A stretch of DNA of 64,000 nt from Macrostomum hystrix (lineage: Eukaryota; Platyhelminthes; Macrostomidae). The notes beneath the pieces are model-generated. The model was given only the letters and a program-made list of their open reading frames with translations, was not told the DNA's origin and ran no database searches. The translations under genes were made by a program, and so were the position numbers. The stretch is from the NCBI GenBank assembly GCA_950097015.1, contig CATNEN010000008.1, positions 2,790,001-2,854,000 of the forward strand. The letters are read 5' to 3'. Shown here one piece after another: positions 12,621 to 25,208 of this stretch. The first letter of the stretch is position 1, and the number at the start of each line of letters is the position of its first letter.

Positions 12621-13198
12621 GACAGACAGTCTGGAGCAGCAGTGAATCCGACTTCTGAAACACTCCCTGATCCCCAGAAGCCACCGAGCATTCAGAGGCA
12701 CAAGTGGCAGTTCTCTTGCGAATTCGCTAACTAGAGATTTTATGAAATTTCTAAAATTTCTTTCTTCGACTCTTCTATATCCCAAGCGGTTCATCTGTCA
12801 GACATAAATTTCGGGGTATTTCGAGTGGTCTCACAGCTGCCTGGCTCTCAAGCAGCCTTCTCCGCCCCATTGACAATCTCGCACCTACCCTGATCCCTAT
12901 TGATTCCATTGCCAGCTACTTAGCATAATAACTCGGCAAAGTGGTCTTGCAAAATTGATTCGGAGTGGCCAAGTTTTGTTAATAAAATGAGACTGAGAAT
13001 TAAATGGCGATAATTAAATTTTCACCCTGCAGAAGTGAAGAGCGAACACTCGGAACCGATTCGCTACTCACCCACTCTCGTCTTGACACCCATTCTTCCC
13101 GCCTTGCCAGTCACTGGCCGCCCGAGATTTCCGAGTTTTCAATCTGTTGTCACTCCAATTCTGGAGATTCAGGCGATGGGGCTAGGATAAAATAATAT
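12621..13198. other. Non-repetitive spacer, no gene recognised
   Basis: Short open frames only, without a recognisable domain. Confidence 0.4.
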
Positions 13199-16100
13199 TA
13201 GGGATAACTGTGATACGATATGGGATCTGGAAGTGGGATGATTCTACAAAATATGGGATTTAGGAAGCAGAGATAACTGTGATACGATATGGGATCTGGA
13301 AGTGGGATAACTGTGATATGATATGGAATCTAGGAAGTAGGGATAACTGTGAGACAATATGGGATCTGAGAAGTAGGGATAACTGTGAGACAATATGGGA
13401 TCTGAGAAGTAGGGATAACTGTGAGACAATATGGGATCTGAGAAGTAGGGATAACTGTGAGACAATATGGGATCTGAGAAGTAGGGATAACTGTGAGACA
13501 ATATGGGGTCTGAGGAGTAGGGATAACTGTGAGACAATATGGGATCTGAGAAGTAGGGATAACTGTGAGACAATATGGGATCTGGAAGTGGGATAACTGT
13601 GATATGATATGGAATCTAGGAAGTAGGGATAACTGTGAGACAATATGGGATCTGAGAAGTAGGGATAACTGTGAGACAATATGGGGTCTGAGGAGTAGGG
13701 ATAACTGTGAGACAATATGGGATCTGAGAAGTAGGGATAACTGTGAGACAATATGGGATCTGAGAAGTAGGGATAACTGTGAGACAATATGGGATCTGAG
13801 AAGTAGGGATAACTGTGAGACAATATGGGGTCTGAGGAGTAGGGATAACTGTGAGACAATATGGGATCTGAGAAGTAGGGATAACTGTGAGACAATATGG
13901 GATCTGAGAAGTAGGGATAACTGTGAGACAATATGGGATCTGAGAAGTAGGGATAACTGTGAGACAATATGGGATCTGAGAAGTAGGGATAACTGTGAGA
14001 CAATATGGGGTCTGAGGAGTAGGGATAACTGTGAGACAATATGGGATCTGAGAAGTAGGGATAACTGTGAGACAATATGGGATCTGAGAAGTAGGGATAA
14101 CTGTGAGACAATATGGGATCTGAGAAGTAGGGATAACTGTGAGACAATATGGGGTCTGAGGAGTAGGGATAACTGTGAGACAATATGGGATCTGAGAAGT
14201 AGGGATAACTGTGAGACAATATGGGATCTGAGAAGTAGGGATAACTGTGAGACAATATGGGATCTGAGAAGTAGGGATAACTGTGAGACAATATGGGGTC
14301 TGAGGAGTAGGGATAACTGTGAGACAATATGGGATCTGAGAAGTAGGGATAACTGTGAGACAATATGGGATCTGGAAGTGGGATAACTGTGATATGATAT
14401 GGAATCTAGGAAGTAGGGATAACTGTGAGACAATATGGGATCTGAGAAGTAGGGATAACTGTGAGACAATATGGGGTCTGAGGAGTAGGGATAACTGTGA
14501 GACAATATGGGATCTGAGAAGTAGGGATAACTGTGAGACAATATGGGATCTGGAAGTGGGATAACTGTGATATGATATGGAATCTAGGAAGTAGGGATAA
14601 CTGTGAGACAATATGGGATCTGAGAAGTAGGGATAACTGTGAGACAATATGGGATCTGAGAAGTAGGGATAACTGTGAGACAATATGGGATCTGAGAAGT
14701 AGGGATAACTGTGAGACAATATGGGATCTGAGAAGTAGGGATAACTGTGAGACAATATGGGATCTGAGAAGTAGGGATAACTGTGAGACAATATGGGGTC
14801 TGAGGAGTAGGGATAACTGTGAGACAATATGGGATCTGAGAAGTAGGGATAACTGTGAGACAATATGGGATCTGGAAGTGGGATAACTGTGATATGATAT
14901 GGAATCTAGGAAGTAGGGATAACTGTGAGACAATATGGGATCTGAGAAGTAGGGATAACTGTGAGACAATATGGGGTCTGAGGAGTAGGGATAACTGTGA
15001 GACAATATGGGATCTGAGAAGTAGGGATAACTGTGAGACAATATGGGATCTGGAAGTGGGATAACTGTGATATGATATGGAATCTAGGAAGTAGGGATAA
15101 CTGTGAGACAATATGGGATCTGAGAAGTAGGGATAACTGTGAGACAATATGGGATCTGAGAAGTAGGGATAACTGTGAGACAATATGGGGTCTGAGGAGT
15201 AGGGATAACTGTGAGACAATATGGGATCTGAGAAGTAGGGATAACTGTGAGACAATATGGGATCTGAGAAGTAGGGATAACTGTGAGACAATATGGGATC
15301 TGAGAAGTAGGGATAAACGTGAGACAATATGGGATCTGAGAAGTAGGGATAACTGTGAGACAATATGGGATCTGAGAAGTAGGGATAACTGTGAGACAAT
15401 ATGGGATCTGAGAAGTAGGGATAACTGTGAGACAATATGGGGTCTGAGGAGTAGGGATAACTGTGAGACAATATGGGATCTGAGAAGTAGGGATAACTGT
15501 GAGACAATATGGGATCTGAGAAGTAGGGATAACTGTGATATGATATGGAATCTAGGAAGTAGGGATAACTGTGAGACAATATGGGATCTGAGAAGTAGGG
15601 ATAACTGTGAGACAATATGGGATCTGGAAGTGGGATAACTGTGATATGATATGGAATCTAGGAAGTAGGGATAACTGTGAGACAATATGGGATCTGAGAA
15701 GTAGGGATAACTGTGAGACAATATGGGGTCTGAGGAGTAGGGATAACTGTGAGACAATATGGGATCTGAGAAGTAGGGATAACTGTGAGACAATATGGGA
15801 TCTGGAAGTGGGATAACTGTGATATGATATGGAATCTAGGAAGTAGGGATAACTGTGAGACAATATGGGATCTGAGAAGTAGGGATAACTGTGAGACAAT
15901 ATGGGATCTGAGAAGTAGGGATAACTGTGAGACAATATGGGGTCTGAGGAGTAGGGATAACTGTGAGACAATATGGGATCTGAGAAGTAGGGATAACTGT
16001 GAGACAATATGGGGTCTGAGGAGTAGGGATAACTGTGAGACAATATGGGATCTGAGAAGTAGGGATAACTGTGAGACAATATGGGATCTGGGAAGTTGGG

Positions 16101-16690
16101 ATAACAGTGATATGATATGGAATCTAGGAAGTAGGGATAACTGTGAGACAATATGGGATCTGAGAAGTAGGGATAACTGTGAGACAATATGGGGTCTGAG
16201 GAGTAGGGATAACTGTGAGACAATATGGGATCTGAGAAGTAGGGATAACTGTGAGACAATATGGGATCTGGAAGTGGGATAACTGTGATATGATATGGAA
16301 TCTAGGAAGTATAGGGATAACTGTGAGACAATATGGGATCTGAGAAGTAGGGATAACTGTGAGACAATATGGGATCTGAGAAGTAGGGATAACTGTGAGA
16401 CAATATGGGGTCTGAGGAGTAGGGATAACTGTGAGACAATATGGGATCTGAGAAGTAGGGATAACTGTGAGACAATATGGGGTCTGAGGAGTAGGGATAA
16501 CTGTGAGACAATATGGGATCTGAGAAGTAGGGATAAACGTGAGACAATATGGGATCTGAGAAGTAGGGATAACTGTGAGACAATATGGGGTCTGAGGAGT
16601 AGGGATAACTGTGAGACAATATGGGATCTGAGAAGTAGGGATAACTGTGAGACAATATGGGATCTGAGTAGTGGGGATAACTGTGAGATT
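13199..16690. repeat. 36-bp minisatellite with higher-order structure
   Basis: About 96 units of 36 bp (core GGGATAACTGTGAGACAATA). Three unit types alternate: GATCTGAGAA, GGTCTGAGGA, and a 34-bp junction type carrying GGAAGTGGGATAACTGTGAT. The junction type recurs at spacings of 286, 790, 178, 322, 178, 574 and 178 bp, which are 34 plus multiples of 36. Frames of several hundred codons run through it on both strands only because 36 is divisible by 3. Confidence 0.97.
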
Positions 16691-17090
16691 AGAGAGCGAG
16701 GATCAGGGACTCAGTCTCTCATGGCAGCTCTCCTAAAATTTCTCAAGTACGAGCTAGTGTGGGCTCGAACCTGGGCTTTCCGTCACCCTTGAATATTCGC
16801 GGTGTCCTTGTGAATCCGTGTTCTCTAAATAAATTTGATGATCAGATCGCTGGAAGAATTTCAGCCTGTCAACTCGACAAGAATGCCAATCGTCAGTGCC
16901 CCAGGGTCCCATTATTGAGCCTGATTAGTATGCTAATAGTATTTAGCTGCTGAGAGTTCGAAAAGATGGGAGACAAATTGCCAGCATTCTGCGGCCTTTA
17001 GCGTTAAAACATGAAATGACAAGATGATCATTTATAAATTGTCAAACTGAAGATTCACCTACCAGATTTGACAGTTGCAAGTGACTGTTA
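16691..17090. other. Spacer between arrays, no gene recognised
   Basis: It contains GGGCTCGAACCTGGGC near 16760, which resembles a tRNA T-arm or box B. No complete tRNA or SINE could be built around it. Confidence 0.35.
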
Positions 17091-18182
17091 CAGTTCTGAC
17101 ACTCGAGTGACAGCTGAGACACTGGAGTGACATGTGTGACACTGGGGTGACAGTTGAGACAATAGATTCACAGCTGAGACACTGGAGTGACAGAGGAGAC
17201 ACTGGAGTGACTGAGGAGAAACTGGAGTGACAGAGGAGACACTGGAGTGACAGAGGAGACACTGGAGGGACAGAGGAGACACAGGAGTGACAGCTGAGAC
17301 ACTGCAGTGACTGAGGAGAAACTGGAGTGACAGAGGAGACACTGCAGTGACTGAGGAGAAACTGGAGTGACAGAGGAGACACTGGAGTGACAGAGGAGAC
17401 ACTGGAGTGACAGAGGAGACACTGGAGTGACAGAGGAGATACTGTAGTGACAGCAGAGACACTGTAGTGACAGCTGAGAAAATGGAGTGACAGCTAAGAC
17501 ACTGGAGTGACATGTGAGACACTGGAGTGACAGCTGAGACACTGTAGTGACAGGTGAGACACAGGAGTAACAGCTGAGACACTGGAGTGACATGTGAGAC
17601 ACTGGAGTGACAGCTGAGACACTGTAGTGACAGGTGAGACACAGGAGTAACAGCTGAGACACTGGAGTGACATGTGAGACACTGGAGTGACAGCTGAGAC
17701 ACTGTAGTGTCAGGTGAGACACAGGAGTAACAGCTGAGACACTGTAGTGACTGCTGAGACACTGTAGTGACAGGTGAGACACAGGAGTAACAGCTGAGAC
17801 ACAGGAGTAACAGCTGAGACACAGGAGTAACAGCTGAGACACAGGAGTAACAGGTGAGACACAGGAGTGACAGCTGAGACACAGGAGTAACAGCTGAGAC
17901 ACAGGAGTAACAGCTGAGACACAGGAGTGACAGCTGAGACACAGGAGTGACAGCTGAGACACTGTAGTGACAGAGGAGACACTGTAGTGACAGAGGAGAC
18001 ACTGTAGTGACAGAGGAGACACTGTAGTGACAGCTGAGACACTGGAGTGACAGAGGAGACACTGTAGTGACAGAGGAGACACTGTAGTGACAGAGGAGAC
18101 ACTGTAGTGACAGCACAGACACTGTAGTGACAGCTGAGACACTGTAGTGACAGCACAGACACTGGAGTGACAACTGAGACAA
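17091..18182. repeat. 20-bp minisatellite (GAGACACTGGAGTGACAGAG family)
   Basis: About 54 units. Unit types (GGAGTGACAG, GTAGTGACAG, GGAGTAACAG and others) are clustered in blocks, showing local homogenisation. Confidence 0.97.
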
Positions 18183-19060
18183 ATTAGGATATGAAGCAAC
18201 CACCGCAGCTTTCCGCAATCAGAAGTGAGCTTTCAAAGTCTAGGAAACTGTAAGAAGAATTCATTTAGAAAATTTTCATATCCCATTGTATGGCGCCTCA
18301 AAATTAGTCTCCTAGCTTCGTGAGCTCAAATTTTTGCCTGAAAGCAAACTAAGACAAAAAATCCAGAGTTTTCGCTCGATATGAAAAAATATGGTAAAAA
18401 CATTCTGGCAGAATACTTTCTTTCATCGCTCGTAGAAGATTCTCTGATTGCACTTTTATTACTGTTGCTATGTTCTCGCTCTGTGCGAGGGTCCTGTGGG
18501 ATGTGTGCAGTTGCTAATTAACATTGCTTAGAGAAGCTATTCGGAGTCCTGACCCGAGCATTGCAAAACCTCCCCCTATTATTATTGCTCTGTGTTCCGT
18601 CTACAATTTTTATGAGACAACAGTTGAAATTTCGCCAATCAGGACGCTTTTTCCAAAGTTTTTCCATCTTTATTTCTTAAAAGCCATTGTTATTCTAGGA
18701 ATAAATCGTTGAATTCTGCAATCGCTCACACTTTATCAATAAATCATTTTTTCCGCGTCACAAACGCCGCCAATAATATCTTCGATAATAAATACTTGGC
18801 CAAAGTTGACTGACAGGTTGCGAACTGTTAATCCTAAAAATTGCAGGCATGCGGATTAAGGGCAAGAGAGGGATGGCTTAACTATCACAACAGTTGGTTT
18901 GTTGGTTCTGACCAATTCATATGGTGGGATCTTCATCGCGTTATTAATCCCAGGATTATCTATTCACATACTAGGTTGTCGCTCACCTCCTATTGACTTT
19001 CAGTAGTTCAAATTTCGAGATTTTTATTCGCTGGACTGCATCCAGCGATTATAAAATCCT
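18183..19060. other. Non-repetitive sequence upstream of the receptor gene exons
   Basis: About 880 bp. It is either intergenic or an intron of the receptor gene, since the first exon is not identified. No exon could be supported. Confidence 0.35.
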
Positions 19061-19365
19061 CAAATCCCATTACCCTCAAATCCCATAACCCTCAAATCCC
19101 ACAACCCTCAAATCCCATAACCCTCAAATCCCATAACCCTCAAATCCGATTACCCCCAAATTCCAGAATCCTCAAATCCCATAACCCTCAAATCCCATTA
19201 CCACTAAATCCTATAATCCTCAAATCTTATAATCCTCAAACCCCATAACCCTCAAATCCCATTACCCCCAAATCCTATAATCCTCAAATCTTATAATCCT
19301 CAAACCCCATAACCCTCGAATCCCATTACCCTCAAATCCCATAACCCTCAAATCCCATAAACCAC
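19061..19365. repeat. 16-bp minisatellite (CCCTCAAATCCCATAA)
   Basis: About 19 units with moderate divergence. It ends about 100 bp before the first identified receptor exon. Confidence 0.95.
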
Positions 19366-19468
19366 GATCAACCGAATCCCCACAAACAATGGACTCCCAA
19401 AATACTTTCAAATCCCACAACCCATCGAACCGTACAGACTAATCTCTCCTCATCCTCCTCTTCCTCAG

Positions 19469-19678
19469 CTCTAATCCCATTTGTTCGGGCCAACTCAGTG
19501 GTGGTGGAAGGACCGAACGACCAGACGCTGCTGGAGCGCGAGTCCGTCATCCTGCCGTGTCGGACCGAAGTTGGCTCCTCGGTTCGCGTCTTCTGGCACC
19601 GGGACGGAGTCATCGTGGCGACCCGGGATGTGCTGCTGACTGACAAACGGTATCAGTACCTGAGCGTGCCAGAGAAGG
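19469..19678 (+). CDS. kirre-like: Receptor gene, first identified exon (first half of Ig1)
   Basis: Acceptor CTCCTCTTCCTCAG at 19455-19468 and donor AAGG|GTGAGT. It encodes the N-terminal half of Ig1 (PNDQTLLERESVILPC, then the core Trp in VFWHRDG). It enters in phase 1, so a previous exon must supply the signal peptide. The donor sequence is repeated in the array that follows. Confidence 0.88.
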
Positions 19679-22600
19679 GTGAGTTTGCGAGGGGAAGGGT
19701 GAGATTCTGAAGAATGAGATTCTGAAGAGTGAGATTCTGAAAGGGTGAGATTCTGAAGGTTGAGATTCTGAAAGGGTGAGATTCTGAAGGTTGAGATTCT
19801 GAAAGGGTGAGATTCTGAAGGGTGAGATTCTGAAGGGTGAGATTCTGAAGGGTGAGATTCTGAAGGGTGAGATTCTGAAAGGGTGAGATTCTGAAGGGTG
19901 AGATTCTGAAGGGTGAGATTCTGAAGGGTGAGATTTTGAAAGGGTGGGATTCTGAAGGGTGAGATTCTGAAGGGTGAGATTCTGAAGGGTGAGATTCTGA
20001 AAGGGTGAGATTCTGAAAGGGTGAGATTCTGAAGGGTGAGATTCTGAAAGGGTGAGATTCTGAAGGGTGAGATTCTGAAGGGTGAGATTCTGAAAGGGTG
20101 AGATTCTGAAGGGTGAGATTGCGATTGGGAGGGTAAATGTGTTGGAAGGCCACAGTTATCAGGCAGGTTTTGTGCAAATCAAACCTGAATTCAAACTTCG
20201 ATTCTCATGTTATCTTTACCTCAAAGCTTCTTCTATCGATAAAGAGAAAAGAAAAACGCAAAAATCTGGAGAACTTCCAATCCGCGATGGCTGCCTCCGG
20301 GCTGAAAATCGCGATTCGCCCCCCTAGGAGCGGTGGAGACCGGACGAAAGCTTGGAATGTTTTCCAGCAGCAGCGGTGAAAGTTTCTGGTCCAAAAAAAC
20401 TTAGCCCAGTCTGGTTGAATGAAAGTCCGAGTTTCATTGAGTGACGCTGACAACTGGCCCTTTCAGGCCGCTGTCCTTCAAACCAGCCACAGGTAGTGCC
20501 AGGATAAAAACGACCCTGGAATATAGAACCAGCCCTAGCCCAGCTTCTCTTAGAAATCGTGGAAACAAAAATTACTGAAAAGTGTTGCATTTAGTGCCAC
20601 AAAATTCACACTGCGTGTGTGTGCGTGTCAGGGGTTTTAACGTGGCAGGCGTTGCGGCTGTTTCAAATTAGCCAACTTTTATTTTTACATTGATCCGTTA
20701 GCGATTGGGTAATTACGGTTGCGGGGAATTCATTTGCGCCAAATCCGATTGGAAATGAAACACAGATGTGAGCTGAAAATCAACTCGGAAAAATCTAACT
20801 ACCAGCTAGCTCAACTGCACAAGTAGTTTGCAGTGGCGCAACCAGATTTTGCCTTAGGGGGGCGGTCTTTGCGTACATTGCCCTTTGCGTGCATTGCCCT
20901 TTGCGTACATTGCCCTTTGCGTACATTGCCCTTTGCGTACATTGCCCTTTGCGTACATTGCCCTTTGCGTACATTGCCCTTTGCGTACATTGCCCTTTGC
21001 GTACATTGCCCTTTGCGTACATTGCCCTTTGCGTACATTGCCCTTTGCGTACATTGCCCCGCGGGGTCGAAGGGGGGCGGCCGCCAGGTAGAGCGCGCTC
21101 TGTTTCGCGGTTTTCGCCCACCATTCCTGGGCCAATTTCAAGGGCCGGTAGGGTAGGGCCCAGACGATTTAAAAGGTTTAAAAAATCAGAACGCACGCAG
21201 GATTATAATGAAAGCTTGAAAATTAATAAATGACCAATGGTCTTGGACTTGCTCTTTGGTCTATGTACGTTGGACTTGGGGGACAGGGAATGAGATAAGC
21301 TAATAAATTAAGAAGCGTCTTGGCTTGCCCTTTGCGTACATTGCCCCCGCGGGCCGAAGGGGGGGGCGGCCGCCACCCCCGCCCCCCCCTGGTTGCGCCA
21401 CTGGTAGTTTGTTACTTTTATCAGAAAAAATCTGACCTTGTAACATAATAATAAAAATTTTAATCGCAGGAGGGCTGCGGGCAATGGCACATCATTTGTG
21501 TGGTGACACTAGACCTGCAGCCAGCGAGGAGGCAATTCTGCCCATTTAGCGGGATCTCTTGAGTACACACGCACACAGATACTGTACAAGGCACATGCTC
21601 ACACAGGTGCGTACATCTGCTCAACTCACCCGCCACCCAAAGACCACTAGCATTATATCTAGATATAATGTTATAATGATTCTATGATTCTAAAGATATA
21701 AAGATATAATGATATAATGAAAGATATAATGATTCTAAATTAAACGATTTTAATTAGCCATCATTATCTATAAAAAATGCGACCCGGACTCGTCACAAAA
21801 TTAACCACTCTCTTACACCGACAAGCCTCACAAAGTTTCTAATTGGATACACAAATTCCTAATCCAGGAAAAAATGGCAGGTGGAAGCGGACCGTCTCCC
21901 AACCGATTGCTTTTTCCGATCGGTAATGAAATCAAGCGGATAATCTTTCCTAAGTGGTTGGCACACAGTTCATATAATTTTGGAGTATCTATTGGCTAAA
22001 ATGTATTTACTCAGTGCGTGATGTCACTGCATGCATGCTTTAGGCTAAAGAGCAATAAATGCCTGCCATTCTCTAAAACAGAAATCATTGAGGCATGAAC
22101 TAGCTTGTAATAATTGATACAAAACTATAGTTAAGACAAATAATAACTTGTTTCGCGTAAGCAAACTTTTAATGTTATGTCAATTATAAACGCCGTTTAA
22201 CTCACATTCTAACCATAGACTATGATGAATTAAACGGCATTTACCATATATGAAATTCGATTGCTTATTCTTCTGGGGCATCCCATCTGATTGATAGACA
22301 AATAGCGGTTTAGACCATTTGATTCCGACCATAGACAAAAAATAAATTTCTCACAAAGATACAGTCACGAAGCAGCCAGTCAGTCAGTGGTGGCAAAACG
22401 TAAAAGCCGAATTGAAAGTTCACTTCAATGTTCCATATAATGCTCCTAATTTCGAGGAGATTATATGATATAATATCCTGGTTTTTGTCAAATAATCTCA
22501 CCAAAAATTACCATAGACAACACATTCCCGGCTCAGAATAGTACAATTTTTTAACGATTAAATAAGCAATCGTATTTTATTTAAAAATAAAACGGGCATA

Positions 22601-25160
22601 TAAACCTAAGTTCATGCTTTGCAGATTTCACGACAAAATAGAATAATTTAAATGTATTATTTTTTTCAATATTATCACGAGTAAATATAGTTTTTAATTG
22701 GGTCGTAAATTCCGAAAAATCGAAACGCAGAAATTGTTAAGAACGTAAAAACAATCAGCAGAAAAAATTGATCCTATAGTTTTTAGAAAAAATAAAAGTA
22801 CTTGTATTGATTTTATTAAAAAAATGCTAACAGAAGTTTTTAATTCAAAAGCATGAGCCGAAATAAAAAAAACTTCATTTTAGATAATTATGGTTAATAT
22901 AAGTGTGGAACATAAGTGATTACATAAGTGATCAGAAAACAATAAAAGTAAAAACACTGAAGCTGAAAATGTTATACTTATAAGCTACAATAGAGCAGAG
23001 AGTTATAAACAGCAAATAAAAAAATTAACCGTTCAAACTAGCAATTAGACAAATATTTTCAACAAATTGAACATTAAAATCTTTTTGACTGAATACCTGC
23101 ACTACCGTAAACACACGCTAGGCCCTTAAAGACAGCATTCAATTGTAAGTATAAATATATTGATCTAAAAATATAGCATTTATATCCTCGCATCAGTTGA
23201 ATCCTGTTCGCTTTGCTTGGGCAAGCGTTTTGGCCTGCTCAAAATATCTTCTTCTTTGTGTAGACTTATTTATTATCCGAAATGTTAGGGAATACAAAAG
23301 CTGGCTCTGGTACGGAGGAAGAAATGATTACCTGGACGATTTCTGTCCAATGCTAATCGATGCGTCGGGAATATGCAGGACAAAAAAATAAATAAATCCC
23401 ATTGTGTACGCAGCTAAGCGCCAAGCAAAATGAATCCCATTGAGCAATGCCCTCCGAACTCAATATCTGGCAAAATGATGTGGTCTATTGATTCAGCGAA
23501 ACTAGCTCCCCAAGACTAAATCCCGAATTCTTTGACTAGCGACTGCACTTTTACGGCTCTTTTCGATTGCCGGTCCGAAATGGGAATTCTTTCGGAGTGG
23601 CGTCTGCCGTCAATTTAGTTATACTGTCTACTTCCAATCTGAAGTACTGTCTACTTCCAATCTGAAGTAGTGTCTACTTCCAATCTGAAGTACTGTCTAC
23701 TTCCAATCTGAAGTACTGTCTACTTCCAATCTGAAGTACTGTCTACTTCCAATCTGAAGTACTGTCTACTTCCAATCTGAAGTACTGTCTACTTCCAATC
23801 TGAAGTACTGTCTACTTCCAATCTGAAGTACTGTCTACTTCCAATCTGAAGTACTGTCTACTTCCAATCTGAAGTACTGTCTACTTCCAATCTGAAGTAC
23901 TGTCTACTTCCAATCTGAAGTACTGTCTACTTCCAATCTGAAGTACTGTCTACTTCCAATCTGAAGTACTGTCTACTCTCCATCTGAAGTACTGTCTACT
24001 CTCTTTCTGAAGTACTGTCTACTCTCTATCTGAAGTACTGTCTACTTCCAATCTGAAGTACTGTCTACTCTCCATCTGAAGTACTGTCTACTTCCAATCT
24101 GAAGTACTGTCTACTCTCTTTCTGAAGTATTGTCTACTCTCCATCTGAAGTATTGTCTACTATCCATCTGAAGTACTGTCTACTTCCAATCTGAAGTATT
24201 GTCTACTCTCCATCTGAAGTATTGTCTACTCTCCATCTGAAGTATTGTCTACTATCCATCTGAAGTACTGTCTACTTCCAATCTGAAGTATTGTCTACTC
24301 TCTTTCTGAAGTATTGTCTACTATCCATCTGAAGTACTGTCTACTCTCCATCTGAAGTACTGTCTACTTCCAATCTGAAGTACTGTCTACTCTCTTTCTG
24401 AAGTACTGTCTACTCTCCATCTGAAGTACTGTCTACTCTCCATCTGAAGTACTGTCGTCTACTTCCAATCTGAAGTACTGTCTACTTCCAATCTGAAGTA
24501 CTGTCTACTCTCTTTCTGAAGTATTGTCTACTCTCCATCTGAAGTACTGTCTACTCTCTTTCTGAAGTACTGTCTACTCTCCATCTGAAGTACTGTCTAC
24601 TTCCAATCTGAAGTACTGTCTACTCTCCATCTGAAGTACTGTCTACTTCCAATCTGAAGTACTGTCTACTCTCTTTCTGAAGTAGTGTCTACTCTCCATC
24701 TGAAGTACTGTCTACTCTCTTTCTGAAGTAGTGTCTACTATCCATCTGAAGTACTGTCTACTCTCCATCTGAAGTACTGTCTACTTCCAATCTGAAGTAC
24801 TGTCTACTCTCTTTCTGAAGTACTGTCTACTCTCCATCTGAAGTACTGTCTACTCTCCATCTGACAGATTGGCAGATTTTTTCTTCCAAAATGACAATCC
24901 GATGGCATTCATAAATCACCAAATTTCATTGAGCCACAAACAACTTGGTGACAATCGAAATTCCAAGGCCGAAGCGATTTGTTTAAACAAAAAAACGAAA
25001 AGAATTCAAGTAGATTTCCTTGTAGGCTTGCACTTTCAGCGAGCTTGGTAGCTACTGCCACCGCGTCGGCGTCTCGCCTTCTCGCCGACTTAATTGACCG
25101 CTGACTTATTGCTGACCAGGACAAGAAACTTAATAGAATACCGACCAAGGTAGCTTTTTC

Positions 25161-25208
<48 letters not shown>

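Noticed and set aside
13244..16655. Long open frames (up to ~415 codons) through the 36-bp array on both strands
   Set aside because: Period divisible by 3 and no stop in the unit; frames occur on both strands and in several registers, with no domain.
16745..16775. tRNA-like box B (GGGCTCGAACCTGGGC)
   Set aside because: No box A at the right distance and no cloverleaf; not enough for a tRNA or SINE call.
17059..18218. Cys/Ser/Leu-rich minus-strand frames that look like secreted repeats
   Set aside because: They follow the 20-bp array (60-bp coding period in all frames); no unique sequence.
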